A DNA stretch of 64,000 nt from Petrolisthes cinctipes (Eukaryota > Arthropoda > Malacostraca > Decapoda > Porcellanidae), in assembly GCA_033782935.1 (NCBI GenBank), contig JAWQEG010000477.1, positions 1 to 64,000 of the forward strand, read 5' to 3'. Positions 1 through 11,594 of this stretch are shown here, piece after piece; position 1 is the stretch's first letter; the number at the start of each line of letters is the position of its first letter. The notes beneath the pieces were generated by a model, which made no database searches, was not told the DNA's origin, and saw only the letters and a program-made list of their open reading frames with translations. A program made the translations under genes and the position numbers.

Positions 1-2513
1 CTTCAGTACCCGTTTATATCTCAAATTCTGGCTCAAAACACCCGAAAATTCGATATTTAGGGGTCCCAAAAGCGATCTGTACATGCCTACTCAGTGCTAG
101 AATATTTTCAAATTATAGGGTCAAAACATGCTCAAAATCGATATTTTAGGTGCGTAAAGGCGATATCTCAAATTCAGGCTCAAAACACCCGAAAATTCGA
201 TATTTAGGGGTCCCAGAAGCGATCTGTACATGCCTACTCAGTGCTAGAATATTTTCAAATTATAGGCTGAAAACATGCTCAAAATCGATATTTTAGGTGC
301 GTAAAGGCGATATCTCAAATTCAGGCCCAAAACACCCAAAAATTCGATATTTAGGGGTCCCAGAATCGATCTGTACATGCCTACTCCGTGTTAGAGTAAT
401 TTCAAAATACAGGCCAAAAACATACTGAAAATCGATCTTTTAGGTGCCCAAAAGTCGGTATGTGTATGCATCTTCTGTACCCGTTTATATCTCAAATTCT
501 GGCCCTATACATCCGTTATTTCAATATTTTGGGGTCCCAGAAGCAATCTGTACATGCCTACTCAGTGCTAGAATATTTTCAAAATATAGGCTAAAAACAT
601 GCTAAATATCGATATTTTAGGTGCCAAAAAGTCGATATCTCAAATTCATTCCCAAAACACCCGAAAATTCGATATTTAGGGGTCCCAGAAGCGATCTGTA
701 CATGCCTACTCCGTGTTAGAGTATTTTCAAAATACAGGCCAAAAACATACTGAAAATCGATCTTTTAGGTGCCCAAAAGTCGATATGTTGCATGTATCTT
801 CTGTACCCGTTTATATCTCAAATTCTGGCCCTAAACACCCGAAAATTCGATATTTTTGGGTCCCAGAAGCGATCTGTACATGCATACTCAGTGCTAGAAT
901 GTTTTCAAAATATAGGCTCAAAACATGCTCAAAATCGATATTTTAGGTGCCCAAAAGTCGATACGTGCATGCATCTTCTGTACCCATTTATATCTCAAAT
1001 TCAGGCTCAAAACACCCGAAAATTCAATATTTTGGGGTCCCAGAAGCAATCTGTACATGCCTACTCAGTGCTAGAATATTTTCAAAATATAGGCTAAAAA
1101 CATACTAAAAATCGATCTTTTAGGTGACAAAAAGTCAATATCTCAAATTCAGTCCCAAAACACCCGAAAATTCGATATTTAGGGGTCCCAGAATCGATCT
1201 GTACATGCCTACTCCGTGTTAGAGTATTTTCAAAATACAGCCCAAAAACATACTAAAAATCGATGTTTTAGGTGCCAAAAAGTCGATATGTGCATGCATC
1301 TTCAGTACCCGTTTATATCTCAAATTCAGGCTCAAAACACCCGAAAATTCGATATTTAGGGGTCCCAGAAGCGATCTGTACATGCCTACTCAGTGCTAGA
1401 ATATTTTCAATTTATAGGCTAAAAACATGCTCAAAATCGATATTTTAGGTGCGTAAAGGCGATATCTCAAATTCAGGCCCAAAACACCCAAAAATTCGAT
1501 ATTTTGGGGTCCCAGAAGCGATCTGTACATGCCTACTCCGTGTTAGAGTATTTTCAAAATACAGGCCCTAAACATGCTCAAAATCGATGTTTTAGGTGCC
1601 CAAAAGTCGATATCTGCATGCATCTTCAGTACCCGTTTATATCTCAAATTCAGGCTCAAAACACCCGAAAATTCGATATTTAGGGGTCCCAGAAGCGATC
1701 TGTACATGCCTAGTCAGTGCTAGAATATTTTCAAAATATAGGCTAAAAACATGCTAAATATCGATATTTTAGGTGCCCAAAAGTCGATATCTCAAATTCA
1801 TTCCCAAAACACCCGAAAATTCGAAATTTCGGGGTCCCAGAAGCGATCTGTACATGCCTACTCCGTGTTAGAGTATTTTCAAAATACAGGCCAAAAACAT
1901 ACTGAAAATCGATCTTTTAGGTGCCCAAAAGTCGATATGTGCATGTATCTTCTGTACCCGTTTATATCTCAAATTCTGGCCCTAAACACCCGAAAATTCG
2001 ATATTTTTGGGACCCAGAAGCGATCTGTACATGCCTACTCAGTGCTAGAATGTTTTCAAAATATAGGCTCAAAACATGCTCAAAATCGATATTTTAGGTG
2101 CCCAAAAGTCGATACGTGCATGCATCTTCTGTACCCGTTTATATCTCAAATTCAGGCTCAAAACACCCGAAAATTCAATATTTTGGGGTCCCAGAAGCAA
2201 TCTGTAGATGCCTACTCAGTGCTAGAATATTTTCAAAATATAGGCTAAAAACATACTACAAATCGATCTTTTAGGTGCCAAAAAGTCAATATCTCAAATT
2301 CAGTCCCAAAACACCCGAAAATTCGATATTTAAGGGTCCCAGAATCGATCTGTACATGCCTACTCCGTGTTAGAGTATTTTCAAAATACAGCCCAAAAAC
2401 ATACTAAAAATCGATGTTTTAGGTGCCAAAAAGTCGATATGTGCATGCATCTTCAGTACCCGTTTATATCTCAAATTCAGGCTCAAAACACCCGAAAATT
2501 CGATATTTAGGGG

Positions 2514-2660
2514 TCCCAGAAGCGATCTGTACATGCCTACTCAGTGCTAGAATATTTTCAATTTATAGGCTCAAAACATGCTCAAAATCGATATTTTAGG
2601 TGCGTAAAGGCGATATCTCAAATTCAAGCCCAAAACACCCAAAAATTCGATATTTTGGGG
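2514..2660 (+). repeat. Representative short monomer class A, 147 bp
   Basis: Class A lacks the 29-bp L segment: CGATAT at 2611-2616 runs directly into CTCAAATTC. It also carries GTGCGTAAAGGCGATAT, one base shorter than the usual GTGCCCAAAAGTCGATAT, which makes 147 bp. A-class monomers nearly always have the CAGTGCTAGAAT head and often AAATTATAGG in place of AAAATATAGG. A-class units are interspersed at irregular intervals from the start to about 60.4 kb and are absent after that. Confidence 0.94.
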
Positions 2661-2715
2661 TCCCAGAAGCGATCTGTACATGCCTACTCCGTGTTAGAGT
2701 ATTTTCAAAATACAG

Positions 2716-2804
2716 GCCCTAAACATGCTCAAAATCGATGTTTTAGGTGCCCAAAAGTCGATATGTGCATGCATCTTCAGTACCCGTTTATATCTCAAAT
2801 TCAG
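2716..2804 (+). repeat. First half-unit (89 bp) of an L monomer
   Basis: This half begins at the GCYCNAAACA box and runs through ATCGATGTTTTAGGTGCCC, AAAAGTCGATATGTGCATGC and TATCTCAAATTCAG. It aligns over its full length, with one single-base gap, to the following 88-bp half at 2805-2892. The shared blocks are GCTCAAAACA, TCGATATTTT (GATGTTTT in this copy), CCCAnAAG, CGATnTGTnCATGC and the CAAA..AG tail. The 29-bp segment missing from A and B monomers lies in this half only. Confidence 0.85.
2765..2793 (+). repeat. 29-bp L-specific segment
   Basis: This segment starts GTGCATGCATC and ends CCGTTTATAT. It is present in L monomers and absent from A and B monomers. The preceding bases are CGATAT and the segment itself ends in TATAT, so ATAT flanks the missing stretch and only one copy remains in the short classes. 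It contains the self-complementary TGCATGCA. The matching part of the other half (CGATCTGTACATGCC onward) shows that the segment is ancestral and was lost, not inserted. Confidence 0.88.
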
Positions 2805-2892
2805 GCTCAAAACACCCGAAAATTCGATATTTTGGGGTCCCAGAAGCGATCTGTACATGCCTACTCCGTGTTAGAGTATTTTCAAAAAACAG
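2805..2892 (+). repeat. Second half-unit (88 bp) of an L monomer
   Basis: This half begins GCTCAAAACACCCGAAAA, then carries TCGATATTTTGGGGTCCC, AGAAGCGATCTGTACATGCC, the CCGTG/CAGTG site, and TATTTTCAAAA followed by AG. It is the diverged partner of the 89-bp half before it; 89 + 88 gives the 177-bp monomer. This half keeps its full length in the A and B short monomers as well. I infer that a unit of about 88 bp was the ancestral repeat and that 177 bp is a dimerised derivative. Confidence 0.85.
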
Positions 2893-3014
2893 GCCAAAAA
2901 CATACTGAAAATCGATCTTTTAGGTGCCCAAAAGTCGATATGTGCATGCATCTTCTGTACCCGTTTATATCTCAAATTCTGGCCCTATACATCCCATAAT
3001 TCAATATTTTGGGG

Positions 3015-3162
3015 TCCCAGAAGCAATCTGTACATGCCTACTCAGTGCTAGAATATTTTCAAAATATAGGCAAAAAACATGCTAAATATCGATATTTTAG
3101 GTGCCAAAAAGTCGATATCTCAAATTCATTCCATAAACACCCGAAAATTCGATATTTAGGGG
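3015..3162 (+). repeat. Representative short monomer class B, 148 bp
   Basis: Class B has the same 29-bp absence as class A (junction at 3118/3119) but keeps GTGCCAAAAAGTCGATAT, giving 148 bp. It is usually linked to AGAAGCAATCTG and CAGTGCTAGAAT at its head, to GGCTAAAAACATGCTAAA in the middle, and to CAGTCCC, TAAGGCCC or CATTCCC after CTCAAATT. Because 148 is not a multiple of three, each B monomer shifts the reading frame. A few 149-bp copies with an extra T (ACTCATGTG) occur after 61.5 kb. Confidence 0.94.
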
Positions 3163-4341
3163 TCCCAGAAGCGATCTGTACATGCCTACTCCGTGTTAGA
3201 GTATTTTCAAAATACAGGCCAAAAACATACTGAAAATCGATCTTTTAGGTTACCAAAAGTCGATATGTGCATGCATCTTCTGTACCCGTTTATATCTCAA
3301 ATTCTGGCCCTAAACACCCGAAAATTCGATGTTTTTGGGTCCCAGAAGCGATCTGTACATGCCTACTCAGTGCTAGAATGTTTTCAAAATATAGGCTCAA
3401 AACATGCTCAAAATCGATATTTTAGGTGCCCAAAAGTCGATACGTGCATGCATCTTCTGTACCCGTTTATATCACAAATTCAGGCTCAAAACACCCGAAA
3501 ATTCAATATTTTGGGGTCCCAGAAACGATCTGTACATGCCTACTCCGTGTTAGAGTATTTTCAAAATACAGCCCAAAAACATACTAAAAATCGATGTTTT
3601 AGGTGCCAAAAAGTCGATATGTGCATGCATCTTCAGTACCCGTTTATATCTCAAATTCAGGCTCAAAACGCCCGAAATTTCGATATTTAGGGGTCCCAGA
3701 AGCGATCTGTACATGCCTACTCAGTGCTAGAATATTTTCAAATTATAGGCTGAAAACATGCTCAAAATCGATATTTTAGGTGCGTAAAGGCGATATCTCA
3801 AATTCAGGCCCAAAACACCCAAAAATTCGATATTTTGGGGTCCCAGAAGCGATCTGTACATGCCTACTCCATATTAGAGTATTTTCAAAATACAGGCCCA
3901 AAACATGCTCAAAATCGATGTTTTAGGTGCCCAAAAGTCGATATGTGCATGCATCTTCAGTACCCGTTTATATCTCAAATTCAGGCTCAAAACACCCGAA
4001 AATTCGATATTTTGGGGTCCCAGAAGCGATCTGTACATGCCTACTCCGTGTTAGAGTATTTTCAAAATACAGGCCCAAAACATGCTGAAAATCGATATTT
4101 TAGATGCCCAAAGTCAATATGTGCATGTATCTTCTGAACCCGTTTATATCTCAAATTCAGGCTCAAAACACCAGAAAATTCAATATTTTGGGGTCCCAGA
4201 AGCAATCTGTACATGCCTACTCAGTGCTAGAATATTTTCAAAATTTAGGATAAAAACATACTAAAAATCGATCTTTTAGGTGCCAAAAAGTCGATATCTC
4301 AAATTCAGTCCCAAAACACCCGAAAATTCGATATTTAGAGG

Positions 4342-7300
4342 TCCCAGAATCGATCTGTACATGCCTACTCCGTGTTAGAGTATTTTCAAAATACAGGCCA
4401 AAAACATACTGAAAATCGATCTTTTAGGTGCCCAAAAGTCGATATGTGCATGCATTTTCTGTACCCGTTTATATCTCAAATTCAGGCTCAAAACACCTTA
4501 AAATTCAATATTTTGGGGTCCCAGAAGCAATCTGTACATGCCTACTCAGTGCTAGAATATTTTCAAAATATAGGCTAAAAACATGCTACAAATCGATCTT
4601 TTAGGTGCCAAAAAGTCGATATCTCAAATTAAGGCCCAAAACACCCGAAAATTCGATATATATGGGTCCCAGAAGCGATCTGTACATGCCTACTCCGTGT
4701 TAGAGTATTTTCAAAATACATGCCCAAAACATGCTAAAAATCGATATTATAGATGCCCAAAGTCAATATGTGCATGTATCTTCTGTACCCGTTTATATCT
4801 CATATTCAGGCTCAAAACAACCGAAAATTCAATATTATGGGGTCCCAGAAGCAATCTGTACATGCCTACTCAGTGCTAGAATATTTTCAAAATATAGGCT
4901 AAAAACATGCTAAAAATCGATATTTTAGGTGCCAAAAAGTCGATATCTCAAATTCAGTCCCAAAACACCCGAAAATTCGATATTTAGGGGTCCCAGAATC
5001 GATCTGTACATGCCTACTCCGTGTTAGAGTATTTTCAAAATACAGCCCAAAAACATACTAAAAATCGATCTTTTAGGTGCCCAAAAGTCGATATGTGCAT
5101 GCATCTTCTGTACCCGTTTATATCTTAAATTCTGGCCCTAAACATCCGAAAATTCAATATTTTGGGGTCCCAGAAGCAATCCGTACATGCCTACTTAGTG
5201 CTAGAATGTTTTCAAAATATAGGCTCAAAACATGCTCAAAATCGATATTTTAGGTGCCAAAAAGTCGATATGTGCATGCATCTTCTGTACTCGTTTATAT
5301 CTCAAATTCAAGCTCAAAACACATGAAAATTCGATATTTTGGGGTCCCAGAAGCGATCTGTACATGCCTACTCAGTGCTAGAATATTTTCAAATTATAGG
5401 CTTAAAACATGCTAAAAATCGATATTTTAGGTGCTTAAAGGCGATATCTCAAATTCAGGCCCAAAACAACCAAAATTTCGATATTTTGGGGTCCCAGAAG
5501 CGATCTGTACATGCCTACTCCGTGTTAGAGTATTTTCAAAATACAGGCCCTAAACATGCTCAAAATCGACGTTTTAGGTGCCCAAAAGTCGATATGTGCA
5601 TGCATCTTCAGTACCCGTTTATATCTGAAATTCAGGCTCAAAACACCCGAAAATTCGATATTTTGGGGTCCCAGAAGCGATCTGTACATGCCTAATCCGT
5701 GTTAGAGTATTTTCAAAATACAGGCCCAAAACATGCTGAAAATCGATATTTTAGATGCCCAAAGTCAATATGTGCATGTATCTTCTGTACCCGTTTATAT
5801 CTCAAATTCAGGCTCAAAACACCCGAAAATTCAATATTTTGGGGTCCCAGAATCGATCTGTACATGCCTACTCCGTGTTAGAGTATGTTCAAAATACAGC
5901 CCAAAAACATACTAAAAATCGATGTTTTAGGTGCCAAAAAGTCGATATGTGCATGCATCTTCAGTACCCGTTTATATCTCAAATTCAGGCTCAAAACACC
6001 AGAAAATTCGATATTTAGGGGTCCCAGAAGCGATCTGTACATGCCTACTCAGTGCTAGAATATTTTCAAATTATAGGCTCAAAACATGCTCAAAATCGAT
6101 ATTTTAGGTGCGTAAAGGCGATATCTCAAATTCAGGCCCAAAACACCCAAAAATTCGATATTTTGGGGTCCCAGAAGCGATCTGTACATGCCTACTCCGT
6201 GTTAGAGTATTTTCAAAATACAGGCCCTAAACATGCTCAAAATCGATGTTTTAGGTGCCCAAAAGTCGATATCTGCATGCATCTTCAGTACCCGTTTATA
6301 TCTCAAATTCTGGCTCAAAACACCCGAAAATTCGATATTTAGGGGTCCCAAAAGCGATCTGTACATGCCTACTCAGTGCTAGAATATTTTCAAATTATAA
6401 GGTCAAAACATGCTCAAAATCGATATTTTAGGTGCGTAAAGGCGATATCTCAAATTCAGGCTCAAAACACCCGAAAATTCGATATTTAGGGGTCCCAGAA
6501 GCGATCTGTACATGCCTACTCAGTGCTAGAATATTTTCAAATTATAGGCTGAAAACATGCTCAAAATCGATATTTTAGGTGCGTAAAGGCGATATCTCAA
6601 ATTCAGGCCCAAAACACCCAAAAATTCGATATTTAGGGGTCCCAGAATCGATCTGTACATGCCTACTCCGTGTTAGAGTAATTTCAAAATACAGGCCAAA
6701 AACATACTGAAAATCGATCTTTTAGGTGCCCAAAAGTCGGTATGTGTATGCATCTTCTGTACCCGTTTATATCTCAAATTCTGGCCCTATACATCCGTTA
6801 TTTCAATATTTTAGGTTCCCAGAAGCAATCTGTACATGCCTACTCAGTGCTAGAATATTTTCAAAATATAGGCTAAAAACATGCTAAATATCGATATTTT
6901 AGGTGCCAAAAAGTCGATATCTCAAATTCATTCCCAAAACACCCGAAAATTCGATATTTAGGGGTCCCAGAAGCGATCTGTACATGCCTACTCCGTGTTA
7001 GAGTATTTTCAAAATACAGGCCAAAAACATACTGAAAATCGATCTTTTAGGTGCCCAAAAGTCGATATGTGCATGTATCTTCTGTACCCGTTTATATCTC
7101 AAATTCTGGCCCTAAACACCCGAAAATTCGATATTTTTGGGTCCCAGAAGCGATCTGTACATGCATACTCAGTGCTAGAATGTTTTCAAAATATAGGCTC
7201 AAAACATGCTCAAAATCGATATTTTAGGTGCCCAAAAGTCGATACGTGCATGCATCTTCTGTACCCATTTATATCTCAAATTCAGGCTCAAAACACCCGA

Positions 7301-7466
7301 AAATTCAATATTTTGGGGTCCCAGAAGCAATCTGTACATGCCTACTCAGTGCTAGAATATTTTCAAAATATAGGCTAAAAACATACTAAAAATCGATCTT
7401 TTAGGTGCCAAAAAGTCAATATCTCAAATTCAGTCCCAAAACACCCGAAAATTCGATATTTAGAGG
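4342..7466. repeat. Higher-order unit of 19 monomers, 3125 bp, copy 1
   Basis: Landmark spacing gives the monomer order L B L' B L L A L L' L A L A A L B L L B (L' is the 176-bp form). This sums to exactly 3125 bp. The unit starts at the distinctive TTTAGAGGTCCC, which recurs exactly 3125 bp later at the start of copy 2. Diagnostic variants such as TATATATGGGTCCC, GTGCTTAAAGG and AATCGACG are shared with copy 2. Positions 1 to about 1130 match the part beginning at 6283, so a partial third copy lies at the window start. Confidence 0.9.
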
Positions 7467-10400
7467 TCCCAGAATCGATCTGTACATGCCTACTCCGTGT
7501 TAGAGTATTTTCAAAATACAGGCCAAAAACATACTGAAAATCGATCTTTTAGGTGCCCAAAAGTCGATATGTGCATGCATTTTCTGTACCCGTTTATATC
7601 TCAAATTCAGGCTCAAAACACCTTAAAATTCAATATTTTGGGGTCCCAGAAGCAATCTGTACATGCCTACTCAGTGCTAGAATATTTTCAAAATATAGGC
7701 TAAAAACATGCTACAAATCGATCTTTTAGGTGCCAAAAAGTCGATATCTCAAATTAAGGCCCAAAACACCCGAAAATTCGATATATATGGGTCCCAGAAG
7801 CGATCTGTACATGCCTACTCCGTGTTAGAGTATTTTCAAAATACATGCCCAAAACATGCTAAAAATCGATATTATAGATGCCCAAAGTCAATATGTGCAT
7901 GTATCTTCTGTACCCGTTTATATCTCAAATTCAGGCTCAAAACAACCGAAAATTCAATATTATGGGGTCCCAGAAGCAATCTGTACATGCCTACTCAGTG
8001 CTAGAATATTTTCAAAATATAGGCTAAAAACATGCTAAAAATCGATATTTTAGGTGCCAAAAAGTCGATATCTCAAATTCAGTCCCAAAACACCCGAAAA
8101 TTCGATATTTAGGGGTCCCAGAATCGATCTGTACATGCCTACTCCGTGTTAGAGTATTTTCAAAATACAGCCCAAAAACATACTAAAAATCGATCTTTTA
8201 GGTGCCCAAAAGTCGATATGTGCATGCATCTTCTGTACCCGTTTATATCTTAAATTCTGGCCCTAAACATCCGAAAATTCAATATTTTGGGGTCCCAGAA
8301 GCAATCCGTACATGCCTACTTAGTGCTAGAATGTTTTCAAAATATAGGCTCAAAACATGCTCAAAATCGATATTTTAGGTGCCAAAAAGTCGATATGTGC
8401 ATGCATCTTCTGTACTCGTTTATATCTCAAATTCAAGCTCAAAACACCCGAAAATTCGATATTTTGGGGTCCCAGAAGCGATCTGTACATGCCTACTCAG
8501 TGCTAGAATATTTTCAAATTATAGGCTTAAAACATGCTAAAAATCGATATTTTAGGTGCTTAAAGGCGATATCTCAAATTCAGGCCCAAAACAACCAAAA
8601 TTTCGATATTTTGGGGTCCCAGAAGCGATCTGTACATGCCTACTCCGTGTTAGAGTATTTTCAAAATACAGGCCCTAAACATGCTCAAAATCGACGTTTT
8701 AGGTGCCCAAAAGTCGATATGTGCATGCATCTTCAGTACCCGTTTATATCTGAAATTCAGGCTCAAAACACCCGAAAATTCGATATTTTGGGGTCCCAGA
8801 AGCGATCTGTACATGCCTAATCCGTGTTAGAGTATTTTCAAAATACAGGCCCAAAACATGCTGAAAATCGATATTTTAGATGCCCAAAGTCAATATGTGC
8901 ATGTATCTTCTGTACCCGTTTATATCTCAAATTCAGGCTCAAAACACCCGAAAATCCAATATTTTGGGGTCCCAGAATCGATCTGTACATGCCTACTCCG
9001 TGTTAGAGTATGTTCAAAATACAGCCCAAAAACATACTAAAAATCGATGTTTTAGGTGCCAAAAAGTCGATATGTGCATGCATCTTCAGTACCCGTTTAT
9101 ATCTCAAATTCAGGCTCAAAACACCAGAAAATTCGATATTTAGGGGTCCCAGAAGCGATCTGTACATGCCTACTCAGTGCTAGAATATTTTCAAATTATA
9201 GGCTCAAAACATGCTCAAAATCGATATTTTAGGTGCGTAAAGGCGATATCTCAAATTCAGGCCCAAAACACCCAAAAATTCGATATTTTGGGGTCCCAGA
9301 AGCGATCTGTACATGCCTACTCCGTGTTAGAGTATTTTCAAAATACAGGCCCTAAACATGCTCAAAATCGATGTTTTAGGTGCCCAAAAGTCGATATCTG
9401 CATGCATCTTCAGTACCCGTTTATATCTCAAATTCTGGCTCAAAACACCCGAAAATTCGATATTTAGGGGTCCCAAAAGCGATCTGTACATGCCTACTCA
9501 GTGCTAGAATATTTTCAAATTATAGGGTCAAAACATGCTCAAAATCGATATTTTAGGTGCGTAAAGGCGATATCTCAAATTCAGGCTCAAAACACCCGAA
9601 AATTCGATATTTAGGGGTCCCAGAAGCGATCTGTACATGCCTACTCAGTGCTAGAATATTTTCAAATTATAGGCTGAAAACATGCTCAAAATCGATATTT
9701 TAGGTGCGTAAAGGCGATATCTCAAATTCAGGCCCAAAACACCCAAAAATTCGATATTTAGGGGTCCCAGAATCGATCTGTACATGCCTACTCCGTGTTA
9801 GAGTAATTTCAAAATACAGGCCAAAAACATATTGAAAATCGATCTTTTAGGTGCCCAAAAGTCGGTATGTGTATGCATCTTCTGTACCCGTTTATATCTC
9901 AAATTCTGGCCCTATACATCCGTTATTTCAATATTTTGGGGTCCCAGAAGCAATCTGTACATGCCTACTCAGTGCTAGAATATTTTCAAAATATAGGCTA
10001 AAAACATGCTAAATATCGATATTTTAGGTGCCAAAAAGTCGATATCTCAAATTCATTCCCAAAACACCCGAAAATTCGATATTTAGGGGTCCCAGAAGCG
10101 ATCTGTACATGCCTACTCCGTGTTAGAGTATTTTCAAAATACAGGCCAAAAACATACTGAAAATCGATCTTTTAGGTGCCCAAAAGTCGATATGTGCATG
10201 TATCTTCTGTACCCGTTTATATCTCAAATTCTGGCCCTAAACACCCGAAAATTCGATATTTTTGGGTCCCAGAAGCGATCTGTACATGCATACTCAGTGC
10301 TAGAATGTTTTCAAAATATAGGCTCAAAACATGCTCAAAATCGATATTTTAGGTGCCCAAAAGTCGATACGTGCATGCATCTTCTGTACCCATTTATATC

Positions 10401-10591
10401 TCAAATTCAGGCTCAAAACACCCGAAAATTCAATATTTTGGGGTCCCAGAAGCAATCTGTACATGCCTACTCAGTGCTAGAATATTTTCAAAATATAGGC
10501 TAAAAACATACTAAAAATCGATCTTTTAGGTGACAAAAAGTCAATATCTCAAATTCAGTCCCAAAACACCCGAAAATTCGATATTTAGGGG
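7467..10591. repeat. Higher-order unit of 19 monomers, 3125 bp, copy 2
   Basis: This is the tandem copy of 4342-7466 at a constant 3125-bp offset. Differences are sparse, for example CATATTCAGG at 4801 against CAAATTCAGG here, and AAATTCAAT at about 5828 against AAATCCAAT at 8953. Near the downstream end the sequence switches to the version found around 1120-1190 (GTGACAAAAAG, TTTAGGGG rather than TTTAGAGG) and then follows the 1186-3898 series. That switch marks a recombination joint in roughly 10,440-10,590. Confidence 0.9.
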
Positions 10592-11594
10592 TCCCAGAAT
10601 CGATCTGTACATGCCTACTCCGTGTTAGAGTATTTTCAAAATACAGCCCAAAAACATACTAAAAATCGATGTTTTAGGTGCCAAAAAGTCGATATGTGCA
10701 TGCATCTTCAGTACCCGTTTATATCTCAAATTCAGGCTCAAAACACCCGAAAATTCGATATTTAGGGGTCCCAGAAGCGATCTGTACATGCCTACTCAGT
10801 GCTAGAATATTTTCAATTTATAGGCTAAAAACATGCTCAAAATCGATATTTTAGGTGCGTAAAGGCGATATCTCAAATTCAGGCCCAAAACACCCAAAAA
10901 TTCGATATTTTGGGGTCCCAGAAGCGATCTGTACATGCCTACTCCGTGTTAGAGTATTTTCAAAATACAGGCCCTAAACATGCTCAAAATCGATGTTTTA
11001 GGTGCCCAAAAGTCGATATCTGCATGCATCTTCAGTACCCGTTTATATCTCAAATTCAGGCTCAAAACACCCGAAAATTCGATATTTAGGGGTCCCAGAA
11101 GCGATCTGTACATGCCTAGTCAGTGCTAGAATATTTTCAAAATATAGGCTAAAAACATGCTAAATATCGATATTTTAGGTGCCCAAAAGTCGATATCTCA
11201 AATTCATTCCCAAAACACCCGAAAATTCGAAATTTCGGGGTCCCAGAAGCGATCTGTACATGCCTACTCCGTGTTAGAGTATTTTCAAAATACAGGCCAA
11301 AAACATACTGAAAATCGATCTTTTAGGTGCCCAAAAGTCGATATGTGCATGTATCTTCTGTACCCGTTTATATCTCAAATTCTGGCCCTAAACACCCGAA
11401 AATTCGATATTTTTGGGACCCAGAAGCGATCTGTACATGCCTACTCAGTGCTAGAATGTTTTCAAAATATAGGCTCAAAACATGCTCAAAATCGATATTT
11501 TAGGTGCCCAAAAGTCGATACGTGCATGCATCTTCTGTACCCGTTTATATCTCAAATTCAGGCTCAAAACACCCGAAAATTCAATATTTTGGGG

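Larger units (their letters stand above)
2661..2837 (+). repeat. Representative long (L) monomer, 177 bp
   Basis: This is a typical full-length monomer, taken from one TCCC landmark to the next. Its first part has the CCGTGTTAGAGT variant, then a CATGCTC box, an ATCGATGTTTTAGGTGCCC box, the L-specific 29-bp segment at 2765-2793, and CTCAAATTCAGG followed by CAAAACACCCGAAAATTCG. L is the commonest class; it fills 19 of the 29 positions in the 4839-bp unit. A 176-bp variant, marked by AGATGCCCAAAGTCAATATG (one A fewer than GGTGCCCAAAAGTCG), recurs throughout, for example from 4018, 4667 and 5669. Confidence 0.95.
1..3898. repeat. Segment duplicated at 9408-13304 (offset about 9.41 kb)
   Basis: Position 1 matches 9408 (offset 9407). 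The offset becomes 9406 after an extra T at about 788 (GATATGTTGCATG), which lengthens that monomer to 178 bp. Shared rare variants include TCCCAAAAGCG (64 and its counterpart), GGGACCCAG (2010 and 11416), TGTAGATGCC (2206 and 11611), CCTATACATCCC and TAGGTTACC. Only scattered single-base differences were seen, for example AATTTATAGG versus AAATTATAGG at about 2569 and 11975. Matching stops near 3898/13304, where GGCCCAAAACATGCTC faces GGCCAAAAACATACTG. Confidence 0.88.

Noticed and set aside
4342..10591. Assembly duplication artefact as the cause of near-identical blocks
   Set aside because: It cannot be excluded from sequence alone, but the copies differ at scattered single bases (for example 4802 and 8953), which argues for true paralogous copies. 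Read support is the decisive test.
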